Shown here piece by piece: positions 9,732-19,569 of a DNA stretch of 33,139 nt. The position numbers were made by a program, and so were the translations under genes. Position 1 is the first letter of the stretch. Every line of letters begins with the position of its first letter. Source of the DNA: Candidatus Bipolaricaulota bacterium. GTDB taxonomy: Bacteria; Bipolaricaulota; Bipolaricaulia; RBG-16-55-9. Below the pieces are notes generated by a model. The model was given only the letters and a program-made list of their open reading frames with translations, was not told where the DNA came from and did not search any database. The stretch lies in assembly GCA_026982655.1 (NCBI GenBank), contig JALSGO010000011.1:1-33139 (forward strand), written 5' to 3'.

Positions 9732-11039
9732 CTAGCGACGAGGGTGCAGGAGGGAGACGATCCCAGCCCGCAGTTCTTCGGGGAAGCAGAGTCGATCCCG
9801 CACGACGAGCCGATTCGTGACGGCCCGGATCAGCTCCGAGTGCTCCGAGAGCTCCCGAAGGTTCAGCTCCCGATCCACGAGGAAGATGCTCTCGCCCACC
9901 TCTCGGGGATCGCGCCGGAAGAGCCCGTCGATGTAGGGGTCGCTTACGGCCCGATCGAGCACCACGTAGTAGTCGGGCTCCAAGCCGCGCCCGCGGGCCA
10001 GCTCCTCGAGTTCGGGTTTCAGGGCTTCGTAGCGCTCGGCCTCGATGGGGACCGTCTTGAAGATCCGTCGCTGCCGAAACCGTCGACAGAGGTCACTCAG
10101 AACGGGGTCGTCGCTCCGGCTCCAGATCCGCAGCGCGTAGCCCAGCACGACGTCGTCCAGCTCGAGGAACTCCTCGGGCGTAAGGGATCGGGGGCCCACC
10201 AAGAGCTTCCGCAGGGGGTCGGGGGCGAAGATCGCCCGTCCTTCACGGAGGAGCTCGGCGGCCCGGCGCAAGATGCTCAGCACCAGAACCCCCGCGGCCC
10301 GGCCCGTCTTGTGGTGGTAGACCTGCTGGTACATGTAGTATCGGGCCAGCACGTAGCTCTCCACGGCCCGTAAGCCCTTGTCGAGGTCGACGGCCACCTC
10401 CCAGTCGCCGTCCCGCTCTACGATTCTCAAACTGTGTAAGAGCCACTCCAGATCGAACCGTCCGTACCCCACGCCGGTGTGGTAGCTGTCCCGGAGCAGA
10501 TAGTCCATGCGGTCCACGTCGAGCTGGCTGCTGATGAGCTTTACGGCGAACGAGGGCTTGAACGTCCGCTCGAGGACCTGGGCTACACGTTCGGGGTAGT
10601 CGGGGTGATGCGCTTTAAGGATCTGATGCGCTTCCCCCTGAGGCCAGCGCAGGAGCTGAACGGACCGGCGCTCGTGGTCCTCGCCCGTGAAGGCCTCCAG
10701 CAGGTGCGAGAGGGGGAAGTGGCCGATGTCGTGGAGCAGGGCCGCGGCCAGCAGCAGCTCCCGGTGCTCCCGGAGCTGCTCGACGACGGCGCGGAAGCGG
10801 GGGTCGTCGCCCAGCCGCTCCATGCGCTCCAGGATGCGCTTCATCAAAAATGCAGCCCCCAGGGAGTGGGAGAAGCGGTCGTGCCGGGCCCCGGGATAGA
10901 CGACATAGCTTACGCCCATGAGCTTGATCGAGCGGAGGCGCTGAACTTCGCGGGCCTCGATGAGCTCTAGGACGAGCTTATCCCGCTCCAAGTCGAAGCT
11001 TAGGAGGTTGTGCACCGGGTCGCGGAAGACCTTCTCCAT
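9732..11039 (-). CDS. HD-superfamily phosphohydrolase (SAMHD1/dGTPase-like)
   Basis: VFRDPVHNLLSFDLERDKLVLELIEAREVQRLRSIKLMGVSYVVYPGARHDRFSHSLG...AALLHDIGHFPLSHLLE...DVDRMDYLLRDSYHTGVGYG. Confidence 0.9.
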   Translation of the reverse strand: MEKVFRDPVHNLLSFDLERDKLVLELIEAREVQRLRSIKLMGVSYVVYPGARHDRFSHSLGAAFLMKRILERMERLGDDPRFRAVVEQLREHRELLLAAALLHDIGHFPLSHLLEAFTGEDHERRSVQLLRWPQGEAHQILKAHHPDYPERVAQVLERTFKPSFAVKLISSQLDVDRMDYLLRDSYHTGVGYGRFDLEWLLHSLRIVERDGDWEVAVDLDKGLRAVESYVLARYYMYQQVYHHKTGRAAGVLVLSILRRAAELLREGRAIFAPDPLRKLLVGPRSLTPEEFLELDDVVLGYALRIWSRSDDPVLSDLCRRFRQRRIFKTVPIEAERYEALKPELEELARGRGLEPDYYVVLDRAVSDPYIDGLFRRDPREVGESIFLVDRELNLRELSEHSELIRAVTNRLVVRDRLCFPEELRAGIVSLLHPRR

Positions 11040-11077
11040 CGTCGTCCTCTCATACTCGCTAGGATCGCCCCCTCATC

Positions 11078-11599
11078 TCATCGGTCGCCGAGCCAGAGCA
11101 GGGAGACCTCGTCCGGGTCGAGTGCCTTAAGCTCCGGATCACCGGTGAGGAGGAAGGCGTTCTGTGCTTGGGCTGTGGCCACGGCGAACGCGTCGGCGTA
11201 GGAGATCGCCCAACGCATTTTAATCGCGGCTGCGCGAAAAACCAACGTGTGAGTCGCCCGTACGATCTCGATGGGAGCTCGCCGGATCTCCGCCACAATG
11301 TCCTGAGCTTCTTCCACGCTTCCCGTGACCCGCCCCACGACGTAGAAGACCTCCCCGAGGTTGATGACGTTCATGGCGAGACGAACGGCCTCGGGGTTAC
11401 CCGGGATTCGTTCTCCAAAACGGCGCAGAGTCGTCCGGCGGGCCTCCGAATTGCCCTCCGCCCAGGCGACCAAGTCCCGCACTCCCCCTCCCGAGGGCTC
11501 CCCTTGGAGCCAGGCAAGCACCGCCCAAGCATCCAAGACTACCCGTACCCAGCCGGAGGCCTGGGGAGATGCCTCATCGGCTGCCGCCCTTTTGGTCAC
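11078..11599 (-). CDS. PIN-domain ribonuclease toxin (VapC-like)
   Basis: [18 protein letters not shown]...[15 protein letters not shown]...[30 protein letters not shown]; acidic PIN motifs. Likely GTG start near 11599, start uncertain (track ORF begins 11659). Confidence 0.85.
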   Translation of the reverse strand: MTKRAAADEASPQASGWVRVVLDAWAVLAWLQGEPSGGGVRDLVAWAEGNSEARRTTLRRFGERIPGNPEAVRLAMNVINLGEVFYVVGRVTGSVEEAQDIVAEIRRAPIEIVRATHTLVFRAAAIKMRWAISYADAFAVATAQAQNAFLLTGDPELKALDPDEVSLLWLGDR

Positions 11600-11834
11600 G
11601 TCTCCGTTCCTTCTCCCGCTCTTGCCGGTGGGTTTCCCGTAAGAACTCGAGAAGGTCATGCGTGCGCAGGCGCCCGTAGAGTCGCTCGCTTACTCCCTGA
11701 CGAACGGGCCGGAGCACGATCGCCTCTCCCTCGATCTCCACGCTCAACCGGGTCCCGGCCCGCAACTCCAACGCCTCGCGGACCGCTTTGGGGATCACGA
11801 TCTGTCCTTTGGTGGACAGCACCGTCGTCGCCAC
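11574..11834 (-). CDS. AbrB/SpoVT (VapB-like) antitoxin
   Basis: (V)[54 protein letters not shown] just upstream of GTG at 11834 (track start 11843). Confidence 0.88.
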   Translation of the reverse strand: MATTVLSTKGQIVIPKAVREALELRAGTRLSVEIEGEAIVLRPVRQGVSERLYGRLRTHDLLEFLRETHRQEREKERRRDQKGGSR

Positions 11835-11845
11835 GAGGATCACCT

Positions 11846-11862
11846 CTTACAAGGATTGTAAG
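11846..11862. promoter_or_regulatory. Perfect inverted repeat CTTACAA-GGA-TTGTAAG, probable VapBC autoregulatory operator
   Basis: 7-bp perfect arms, 3-bp spacer, immediately upstream of antitoxin start. Confidence 0.6.
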
Positions 11863-12037
11863 ACAAAGGCGAAGGGGGCACAAGCCGGGGAGCCGGAGCT
11901 CCCGCGCCGTCGTCCCGCTTAGACTCAGGGATAAGGCCCCCGCATTGGGAGAACCCTTCCCTATGAAGTATCATTCACCGTTGAGTTGCTGGAAGCTCCA
12001 CAAGGAGAGATCATCCTCAAGTGAGGCCCATATAAGA

Positions 12038-13285
12038 ATGAACGCTGCCGGAGAAGCGATTCGCGTAGAAGACGGCTCCCTCCGGGTGCCCCCGCAGCCC
12101 CTTATCCCCTACATCGAGGGGGACGGGATCGGGCCGGAGATCTCCCGGGCGGCTCGGGCGGTGCTCGACGCCGCCGTCGAGCAGGCCTATGGGAATACGA
12201 GGCGCATCCGCTGGGTCGAGATCTACGCCGGGGAGAAGGCTCAAAAGCTTATGGGAGAACTCCTCCCCCGGGAGACCCTGGAGGCGATTCGGGAGTTCAA
12301 GGTGGCCCTGAAGGGGCCGCTGGCGACGCCGGTGGGCTCCGGCCACCGCAGCCTCAACGTGGCGTTGCGCCAGGAGCTGGATTTGTACGCCTGCGTACGA
12401 CCGATCCGCTACCTGCCGGGGGTCCCCAGCCCTCTCAAAGACCCCCAAGACGTGGATTTTGTGATCTTCCGCGAGAACACGGAGGACGTCTACGCCGGGA
12501 TCGAGTGGGAGCGGGGCAGCCCCGAGGCCCGCAAATTCCGAGAGCTCTTGAAGGACCACTTCGGAGTGGAGATCCGCCCCGACGCCGGGGTGGGGGTCAA
12601 GCCCATCAGCGAGTTCGGCACCAAGCGCCTGGTGCGCAAGGCGATCGCCTACGCTCTTAGCCACGGGCGGAAGCGGGTTACCCTCATGCATAAGGGGAAC
12701 ATCATGAAGTACACCGAGGGGGCCTTCTGCCGGTGGGGCTACGAGGTGGCCCGCGAGGAATTCCCCGAACAGACGATCACGGAGGAGGAGCTCTTCTCAC
12801 GACACGGCGGAAAGATCCCCGAGGGCAAGGTGCTGGTCAACGACCGGATCGCGGACATCATGTTCCAGCACGTGATCACGCCCCCCCGGGAGTTCGACGT
12901 GATCGCCACGCCCAACCTCAACGGCGACTACTTGAGCGACGCCTGCGCCGCCCAGGTAGGGGGCGTGGGGATGGCCCCCGGAGCCAATCTGGGCGATGAG
13001 GTCGGGGTCTTCGAGCCCACCCACGGCACGGCCCCCGACATCGCGGGGAAGAACGTCGCCAACCCCACCGCGCTCATCCTCTCGGGAGCGCTGCTGCTGG
13101 ACCACTTGGGGTGGACGGAGGCCGCCCGACTCGTCCACGAGGCGCTCGCCCGCACCTTCCAACAGAAGCGGGTCACCGGCGACCTCGCGCGCCTCCTGGG
13201 GGGGACCGAAGGGCTCTCCACCGACGCCTTCGCCGAAGCCGTCGTGGAAAACGTCCAAACCCTTTCCGAGACCGAGGAGGCTTGA
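12038..13285 (+). CDS. icd: Isocitrate dehydrogenase (NADP-type family)
   Basis: [14 protein letters not shown]...[69 protein letters not shown]...[14 protein letters not shown]...[28 protein letters not shown]; start [13 protein letters not shown] rather than the track's far-upstream Met. Confidence 0.92.
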   Translation: MNAAGEAIRVEDGSLRVPPQPLIPYIEGDGIGPEISRAARAVLDAAVEQAYGNTRRIRWVEIYAGEKAQKLMGELLPRETLEAIREFKVALKGPLATPVGSGHRSLNVALRQELDLYACVRPIRYLPGVPSPLKDPQDVDFVIFRENTEDVYAGIEWERGSPEARKFRELLKDHFGVEIRPDAGVGVKPISEFGTKRLVRKAIAYALSHGRKRVTLMHKGNIMKYTEGAFCRWGYEVAREEFPEQTITEEELFSRHGGKIPEGKVLVNDRIADIMFQHVITPPREFDVIATPNLNGDYLSDACAAQVGGVGMAPGANLGDEVGVFEPTHGTAPDIAGKNVANPTALILSGALLLDHLGWTEAARLVHEALARTFQQKRVTGDLARLLGGTEGLSTDAFAEAVVENVQTLSETEEA

Positions 13286-13289
13286 CGCG

Positions 13290-14237
13290 ATGCCGACCGA
13301 GTTGCGGTATGCCGAGCCGACGCCCGCCGACCCCAACCTCTTCGTGGTGGACGCCGAGATGCTCGGCATGAAGGGCTACGGCGGGCTCTACATCCTGAGG
13401 GCTCCGAAGCCCGCCCTCGTCGAGACGGGTTTCTCTCATACGACGCCCAAGGTCCTCAAGGCCCTGGAGGAGCTGGGGATCGCCCCGGACGACGTGGCCT
13501 ACATCGCGGTCACCCACGTCCACATGGACCACGCGGGCGGCGCAGGCTTCTTGGCCGAGCGCTGCCCCAACGCTCGGGTGATCTGCCACCGCGTGGGCGC
13601 GCCCCACTTGATCAACCCCGAAAAGCTCGTAAGGAGCGTCCAACGGGCCGTGGGGCCCTTGTTCCCCTACTACGGGGAGATGAAGCCGATCCCCGAGGAG
13701 CGCCTGGTGATCGTACAGGGCGGCGCGCGCTTCGAGCTGGGGGACGGCTACGCTCTCGAGGTGATCGACGCGCCGGGCCACGCCCCCCACCACGCCTGCT
13801 TCTACGAGCCTCAGACCCGGGGCCTGTTCACGGGGGACGCCGTCGGGATCTACCGCCGAGAGATCGGGTTCATCATGACCACCCCGCCCCCGTCGTTCCA
13901 CTTCGAGGAGAGCCTCGCCACCCTCAACAGGCTGCGGGAGCTAAAACCGGAGTGGCTCTACTTCACGCACTACGGTGCCCACCCGGAGCCCTCCACGCTC
14001 CTGGACGAGTACGAGAGACGTCTCCGGGCGTGGGTAGGCCGAATCGAGGCGAAGTGGCATGAGCTGGGCGACGAGAACGAGGAAGCCCTCTACACCCACT
14101 TCCTAGAGGAGGAATCGCAGAGCCCCCTGGCCCGGCTCTACGAGCCGCACGCCCTCCAGGCCGAGGTGCGCATGAACGTCACCGGCGTGCTCCTCTACCT
14201 GCGGCGGAGGCGGGAGTCCGGCACGGATCGCAACTAG
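13290..14237 (+). CDS. MBL-fold metallohydrolase
   Basis: AVTHVHMDHAGGAGFLAERCP (HxHxDH), IDAPGHAPHHACFYEPQTRGLFTGDAVG; starts 4 nt after icd stop. Confidence 0.9.
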   Translation: MPTELRYAEPTPADPNLFVVDAEMLGMKGYGGLYILRAPKPALVETGFSHTTPKVLKALEELGIAPDDVAYIAVTHVHMDHAGGAGFLAERCPNARVICHRVGAPHLINPEKLVRSVQRAVGPLFPYYGEMKPIPEERLVIVQGGARFELGDGYALEVIDAPGHAPHHACFYEPQTRGLFTGDAVGIYRREIGFIMTTPPPSFHFEESLATLNRLRELKPEWLYFTHYGAHPEPSTLLDEYERRLRAWVGRIEAKWHELGDENEEALYTHFLEEESQSPLARLYEPHALQAEVRMNVTGVLLYLRRRRESGTDRN

Positions 14238-14249
14238 CTCGACGAGGGA

Positions 14250-15194
14250 CTAAGGCCCGGAAAACCGCTCCAGCTCCTCCAAGAGGCGTTCGGCCTCCCG
14301 CTTGGCGATGCGGTTCCAGAAAGGCCATTCCCCGATGGGGGCCCCGAGCACGATCCGGATCTCGCGTTCGACGAGCTCCCGATCCCGCACGCCGTTCTTG
14401 TTCCCGAAGGCGTCGTAGGTGAAGCCCCAATACTCCGCGTACACCACGCGGTTGGTAAGGTAGTCGGGAACCAACTCGATCGCCCTTTCCAGATGGGCTT
14501 TGCCCTCTTCCGGGTTCCCGCCCAGGAAGCCGGGTGTGGTCACCAAGATGGCCCCCAAGGCATTGTGGCAGCTGGCCCCCCAGAAGGTCTCGTCCAGCTC
14601 CAAGCAGCGCCGGTGCATGACGATGAGCTTCCCCACGCCCGTGAGCCCCTGGAAGGGATCGAATTGGAAGATCCCGCCCCAGTTGTCTGCGGTCCAGAGG
14701 AGCGCGGCCACGTCCGTCACGAAGCCGATTGCCTTGGCGAAGTCGCGCTCCTCCCACTCGGCAAAGTCGGGGTTGAGGCGCAGGCTCCGGAACCCGTAGC
14801 CCTTTCCCGCCTCCAGCCACCGGCGCTTCTCGTCGGCTTCCCCTTCTTCGAATTCTAAGAGCACGCTCTTTTCGTAGTAGAACTGGGCCAGGCCGTTGAG
14901 CACCTTCGCTTGGTCCTCCCGGGAGAGGGTCTCCAGCCGGGGCAAGAGGTCCTCATACAGCGCGATCAGCTCGTCCAGGACCTCGGGCCGGTAGCGCTCC
15001 GGGAAGAGCGCCTCGGCGTGGGCGAAGACCGTCTCCGGCGCGGAAGGAGAGGGAACAGGATCCAAGAGGATCGCTCCGGAGGTCGCTCCCAGCCCTCCCA
15101 GGCTCGCGACCATCCCGAGGAGGAGAACGCGCAAGCTCCCTGCTTGCCGACGTGGACCCGTTCCACGGGCCGGATCACGCATTGCGGTGCACAC
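14250..15194 (-). CDS. TRAP transporter TatT (T-component)-like exported helical-repeat protein
   Basis: Signal-like N-terminus; TPR-like pattern and TatT-like motifs 'ALLWTADNWGGIFQFD', 'CHNALGAILVTTPGFLGGNPEEGKAHLERAIELVPDYL'. Confidence 0.7.
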   Translation of the reverse strand: MCTAMRDPARGTGPRRQAGSLRVLLLGMVASLGGLGATSGAILLDPVPSPSAPETVFAHAEALFPERYRPEVLDELIALYEDLLPRLETLSREDQAKVLNGLAQFYYEKSVLLEFEEGEADEKRRWLEAGKGYGFRSLRLNPDFAEWEERDFAKAIGFVTDVAALLWTADNWGGIFQFDPFQGLTGVGKLIVMHRRCLELDETFWGASCHNALGAILVTTPGFLGGNPEEGKAHLERAIELVPDYLTNRVVYAEYWGFTYDAFGNKNGVRDRELVEREIRIVLGAPIGEWPFWNRIAKREAERLLEELERFSGP

Positions 15195-15252
15195 CTCCTT
15201 GGTTTGCCCTGTTGGGTTTGCCCTGTCGTTTCGAACGCCTTCTCGTCTGGTT

Positions 15253-16284
15253 CTACGCCGTTCCCTCTCGTCCCGGGGGAGGAGGATCCGGGGGAGCGGT
15301 GGAGACCTGCTGTGTCAGGAGGATGGCCCCGAGGAGGAGGGCCGCTCCGATCCACTGCCCGCCCACCAGGCGCTCGCCGAGGAGGACGTACCCGAAGAGC
15401 GCCGCGAAGATGGGTTCGCTGGAGAAGAGAATCGCGGTCCTCCCCGCTCCCGAGAGGGGTTGAAAGCGCGTCTGCACCCAGAGGGCCAGCGCGGTGGCGA
15501 ACACTCCCGTCATGACGATCCCCTTCCAGGCCTGCCAAGAACTCGGGAGCGACGGGTCTTCCCATAGGAGCATCCCCGCCCCGCTGAGGACGGCTACCAT
15601 GCCCACTTGGGCCATCAGGATCGGCACGTGCGTCTCCGGCCGAGTGTAACGACTGAGAAGCAGGATCTGCAACGCGAAGGCCCCTGCGCACAGGAGGGTC
15701 AGGCCATCCCCCACGTTCCAACGAGGGATCCCGATCCCCTCCTCGACGAGGGGCATGGCTCCCCACGAGACCTCCGCCCCGAAGGCGATGCCCATCAGCC
15801 CCAGCACCGAGAGCACGGCTCCTGCCCAAATCGCTCGAGGCACCCTCTCCCGGAAGAGTCCGGCACCCAATACGGGGACGAGCACCACGGAGAGGCCCGT
15901 GAGAAACCCGCTGTTTGTCGCCGTCGTGTAGAGCAGCCCTATCGTTTGGAGGGCATACCCCCCGAAGAGGACGGCTCCGAGAAGGGCTCCCTTACGCCAA
16001 ACGTCCCCGCTTCTCCCCACCCCTCGCAGTTGTGGCCCGACGAGCACGCCGAGCAAGACCCAGGCCAGCGCGAACCGATAGAAGAGGAACGTGAAAGGGG
16101 GGACCTCCTCCAGGCCCTCTTTCACCAAGACGAAGGTCCACCCCCATACCGCCGCCACACCCAGCAGGAGCAAATCGGCCCACCGCCCGCTGCGGCCGCT
16201 CGAGGGGATAGCGGGAGCAGGGGGAATCGCTGCCTCCCGCTTCGCCTGCGCGGATACGGCATCGCGACGTTTGCCGGCCGGCAT
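15253..16284 (-). CDS. EamA/DMT-superfamily transporter
   Basis: ~10 TM segments, two EamA repeats: LLLLGVAAVWGWTFVLVKEGLEEVPPFTFLFYRFALAWVLLG ... SSEPIFAALFGYVLLGERLVGGQWIGAALLLGAILL; start MPAGKR at 16284. Confidence 0.88.
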   Translation of the reverse strand: MPAGKRRDAVSAQAKREAAIPPAPAIPSSGRSGRWADLLLLGVAAVWGWTFVLVKEGLEEVPPFTFLFYRFALAWVLLGVLVGPQLRGVGRSGDVWRKGALLGAVLFGGYALQTIGLLYTTATNSGFLTGLSVVLVPVLGAGLFRERVPRAIWAGAVLSVLGLMGIAFGAEVSWGAMPLVEEGIGIPRWNVGDGLTLLCAGAFALQILLLSRYTRPETHVPILMAQVGMVAVLSGAGMLLWEDPSLPSSWQAWKGIVMTGVFATALALWVQTRFQPLSGAGRTAILFSSEPIFAALFGYVLLGERLVGGQWIGAALLLGAILLTQQVSTAPPDPPPPGREGTA

Positions 16285-16323
16285 GATATTATAGTAGCGC
16301 ACCGAAACCGAAGGGGGCACGCC

Positions 16324-16767
16324 ATGTACCGAGACCTGGACCGGCGCCTTCTCCAAGCCCTTCAGGAGGACGGTCGGGCCAGCCTGAGGGAGCTGGCTCA
16401 GCGCCTGGGGGTCTCCTCGGTGACCGTGAGGAAGCACCTCCGACACCTACAGGAACGAGGGGTCATCCGCCGGTTCAAGCCCGTCCTCGACTACGAGAAG
16501 CTGGGGTTCCCGATCACGACGATCACCCAGATCAAGGCCAAGGGGAACCGCATCCCCGAGATCGTCCGAGCGCTCAAGCAAGACGAGTGCCTCACCCACG
16601 TCTACGAGATCACCGGGGAGTTCGACATCTTGGTGATCGGGAAGTTCAAGGACCAGGAGAGCATGAACCGCGAGATCAAGCGGCTGTTGAGCCATCCGGC
16701 CATCGAGGAGACGAACACCTCCGTGGTCCTCTCCGTGGTCAAGGAGGACGCGGAGATCTACCCCTAA
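16324..16767 (+). CDS. Lrp/AsnC family transcriptional regulator
   Basis: LDRRLLQALQEDGRASLRELAQRLGVSSVTVRKHLRHLQERGVIRRFKPVLDYEKLGFPITTITQIKAKG...THVYEITGEFDILVIGKFKD. Confidence 0.92.
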   Translation: MYRDLDRRLLQALQEDGRASLRELAQRLGVSSVTVRKHLRHLQERGVIRRFKPVLDYEKLGFPITTITQIKAKGNRIPEIVRALKQDECLTHVYEITGEFDILVIGKFKDQESMNREIKRLLSHPAIEETNTSVVLSVVKEDAEIYP

Positions 16768-16929
16768 GCCTTTAGATTGTAGATGACCCATGCGGTTGAC
16801 TTCCCAAAACCCCTCGGTGTATCGTAAAAGGGCTTCCGTTCGCAAGACCCTAACACCCAGGACCGAGAGGATCCAGTGAGGACGAGCAACGGAAGAGTAC
16901 GAGAGGAGAGAGAAGGAAAGGGGCGAGCG

Positions 16930-17814
16930 ATGAAACTCTACCTCAACGGCGAGTTCGTTCCGGAAGAAGAGGTCAAGATCAGCGCCTTTGACCACGGGTT
17001 TCTCTACGGCGACGGGGTCTTCGAGGGGATCCGCGCCTACGACGGCTACGTCTTCAAGCTGGAGGAGCACCTCGATCGCCTCTACGACAGCGCGCGGGCC
17101 ATCAAACTCGAGATCCCGCTCACCCGCGACCAGATGCGCGAGGCCATTCTCGAGACGCTGCGGATCAATCAACTGAGGACGTCGTACATCCGCCCGATCG
17201 TCACCCGCGGCGTGGGGGACTTGGGGATCGACCCGAAGAAGTGCCCCGGCCCGCCCACCGTCTTGATCATCGTCCGCGAGTGGAAGTCCCTCTACCCCGA
17301 GGAGCTCTACGAGAAGGGGCTGCGGGCGATCGTGGCCTCCACGCGGGCCCGCCCGCCGGAGAGCCTGTCGCCCACCATCAAGTCGCTGAACTATTTGACC
17401 AACATCCTGGCCAAGCTCGAGGCGAACGCCGCCGGGGCCGACGAGGCCATCATGTTGGACGTGCGGGGGTTCGTGGCCGAGGGGACGGCGGACAACCTCT
17501 TCCTGGTCAAGAGGGAGACGCTGTACACCCCGCCGGTGGCGACGAACCTTCCGGGGATCACCCGCGGGGTGATCCTCGAGCTGGCCCGGCAGGCGGGCTA
17601 CGCCGTGCGCGAAGAGTACTTCGGGGTGGCGCAGCTCTACACCGCCGATGAGGTGTTCTTGACGGGGACCGCCGCGGAGGTCGTGCCCATCGTCGAGATC
17701 GACGGACGCCCCATCGGGACGGGCCGCCCCGGCCCCGTAACCCGGGATCTGCGGGAGCGCTTCAAGGCCCTCACGGGCCGACCCGAAACGGGCGTGCCCA
17801 TCTACGAGAAATGA
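16930..17814 (+). CDS. ilvE: Branched-chain amino acid aminotransferase (class IV PLP)
   Basis: [58 protein letters not shown]...[50 protein letters not shown]. Confidence 0.93.
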   Translation: MKLYLNGEFVPEEEVKISAFDHGFLYGDGVFEGIRAYDGYVFKLEEHLDRLYDSARAIKLEIPLTRDQMREAILETLRINQLRTSYIRPIVTRGVGDLGIDPKKCPGPPTVLIIVREWKSLYPEELYEKGLRAIVASTRARPPESLSPTIKSLNYLTNILAKLEANAAGADEAIMLDVRGFVAEGTADNLFLVKRETLYTPPVATNLPGITRGVILELARQAGYAVREEYFGVAQLYTADEVFLTGTAAEVVPIVEIDGRPIGTGRPGPVTRDLRERFKALTGRPETGVPIYEK

Positions 17815-17841
17815 ACACGAAAGAGCAAGGAGCGTGACGAA

Positions 17842-18453
17842 GTGCGTTCAACGATCGCCAAGACGGCGTCTATCGGGATCCTCCTCGCCGCCCTGGGGGT
17901 GGGGGCGGCGGGCGTCCCCGCTTGGTCCCAGGAGCCGGAGGGGGATCCCGCGGGGGGGACGTGGGCCGTCGGCATCCAGGCCAACTTCCCCTTCCTGGGC
18001 ATTAGCTTCCGCTATTGGTTGAGCGAGACCGTAGGAGTCGAGGTCAACCTAGCGCCGCTTCCCGACTGCGAGTTCGACTACGATCCCTGGAGGCCGCCTC
18101 CGGAGCCGGAACCGGGGGAGGAGCCGCCTCTTCCGCCTCCTCCGGTGGAGGAGCCCACGTGTCCGAACGCGCTCAACCTGCACTTCTCGGCCCGGGGGCT
18201 CTTCAAGGTGAGCGACAACCCGCGCGCGGACTTCTACGTGACCGCCGGGCCCTCGTTCACGTTGAAGTTCGTCCAGGACAAGCCGATGCGCGCGGAGCGG
18301 GCCATGCTCGCCGTCTTGGGGGAGATCGAGATCTCCGACTGGCCCATCGAGCGCGTCTTCCCCGTGATCGACTACGGCTTCTCCATCAACCTGCTGAACC
18401 TCTACGACTTCCGCTGGATCTCGGGGGGAGTGGGGTTTCACTTCTACTTCTGA
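17842..18453 (+). CDS. Exported small outer-membrane beta-barrel-like protein with Pro/Glu-rich insertion
   Basis: GTG start, signal peptide (IGILLAALGVGAAGVPAWSQ), amphipathic strands, PPPEPEPGEEPPLPPPPVEEP between two Cys, C-terminus ...GGVGFHFYF. Confidence 0.65.
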   Translation: MRSTIAKTASIGILLAALGVGAAGVPAWSQEPEGDPAGGTWAVGIQANFPFLGISFRYWLSETVGVEVNLAPLPDCEFDYDPWRPPPEPEPGEEPPLPPPPVEEPTCPNALNLHFSARGLFKVSDNPRADFYVTAGPSFTLKFVQDKPMRAERAMLAVLGEIEISDWPIERVFPVIDYGFSINLLNLYDFRWISGGVGFHFYF

Positions 18454-18561
18454 GCCCGATCTTTTCGGTTGCGATACAGCAGGCGCAGAGCCGAGGTCAT
18501 GAGGCCTTGAACCCCCTCGGCCTCCCGGAGCATTCACCTTGCGAAAGGAGGCGCAGATGCG

Positions 18562-19446
18562 ATGTGGGGTTGGGTCAAACTCCTGCTGCTCGCCGTAGGG
18601 GTAATGGTCCTACTCTCCCTCGGCTTGGCCTTTGCGATCACGGGCTTCGTCCTCCAAGCGCTGCAGGCGCACGGCGTGGATCTCGACGTGAGCTTGGACG
18701 TCGACCGCCCGTACGCGTTTTCCGAGACGGTCGAACAAACGATCGAGGCGACGGGGAAGACCACCCTACGCTTGGAAAACCCCCGAGGCGTCATCCGGTT
18801 GGTGGGATGGTCCCAGAACGCGGTTGCCTTGGAGATCACCCGAAAGGCGGACTCTCCCGAACTCCTCCGTCGGCTTGTACCGAGGATCTCTACGGAGGGC
18901 GAGAGGATCGACGTTCGGCTGACGGATCCGGAGGATGCGGAGGAGCGGGAGGGGCGAGCCTCCTGGTGGGTCGATTACGTCGTGAGGGTTCCCCCAGGGC
19001 TTCGGCTCCGGATCGAGCAGAAGGTCGGCGAGGTTCGCCTTCGGGACTACGAGACTCCTAGGGAAGTGAAGATCGAGCTTGGGGTGGGGAACCTTACGCT
19101 TCGAGACGTGCGCGCCTCCGAGGTGGAGGCGGACGTCGGCGTCGGCGGGGTGGAACTTCTGGGCCTAGCCGCCCCGAGGGTGTGGGCGGACGTGGGCGTT
19201 GGGGATTTGAAGGTCACGATCCCCAAGGGCGTGACGCTTCGGGTGAACGCCCGGGTGAGCCTGGGAAGCTTGGACGTCGAAGTTCCTCCCGAGCTTTTCG
19301 TAGGCCCTTGGGAGATCGTGCGCAGCGGGGTCGGACCCCAAAGCGGCTCGTTCCTGCTGCAGACGGGAGATGCTGAGCCTGAGACGATCGGGGATCTCAG
19401 GCTTCGCGTGGGGGTTGGGAATCTCACGATCGGCCTGGAGGACTGA
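18562..19446 (+). CDS. Membrane-anchored DUF4097-like beta-repeat protein
   Basis: N-terminal TM; repeated turns 'ELGVGNLTLRDV / ADVGVGGVELLG / ADVGVGDLKVTI / RVGVGNLTIGL'. Confidence 0.65.
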   Translation: MWGWVKLLLLAVGVMVLLSLGLAFAITGFVLQALQAHGVDLDVSLDVDRPYAFSETVEQTIEATGKTTLRLENPRGVIRLVGWSQNAVALEITRKADSPELLRRLVPRISTEGERIDVRLTDPEDAEEREGRASWWVDYVVRVPPGLRLRIEQKVGEVRLRDYETPREVKIELGVGNLTLRDVRASEVEADVGVGGVELLGLAAPRVWADVGVGDLKVTIPKGVTLRVNARVSLGSLDVEVPPELFVGPWEIVRSGVGPQSGSFLLQTGDAEPETIGDLRLRVGVGNLTIGLED

Positions 19447-19569
19447 TGTCGGCAGCTCTACCCGGAGAAAGAACGATGCGGCGAAGCCTCCCGCATGTTC
19501 ATGTTGACGCCATCGGATCTCTCCCCGTAAAGTCTTGTGCGCAGGAAGCCGTAGGAAGGGGGGAGAACG

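Noticed and set aside
11168-12037. Long N-terminal extension of the icd ORF in the track
   Set aside because: Covers the VapBC-type genes on the other strand; conserved Icd homology begins around 12080 and a natural ATG lies at 12038.
16795-16824. Possible promoter upstream of ilvE (TTGACT-N18-TATCGT)
   Set aside because: -10 is weak and spacer non-optimal; insufficient to list as a feature.
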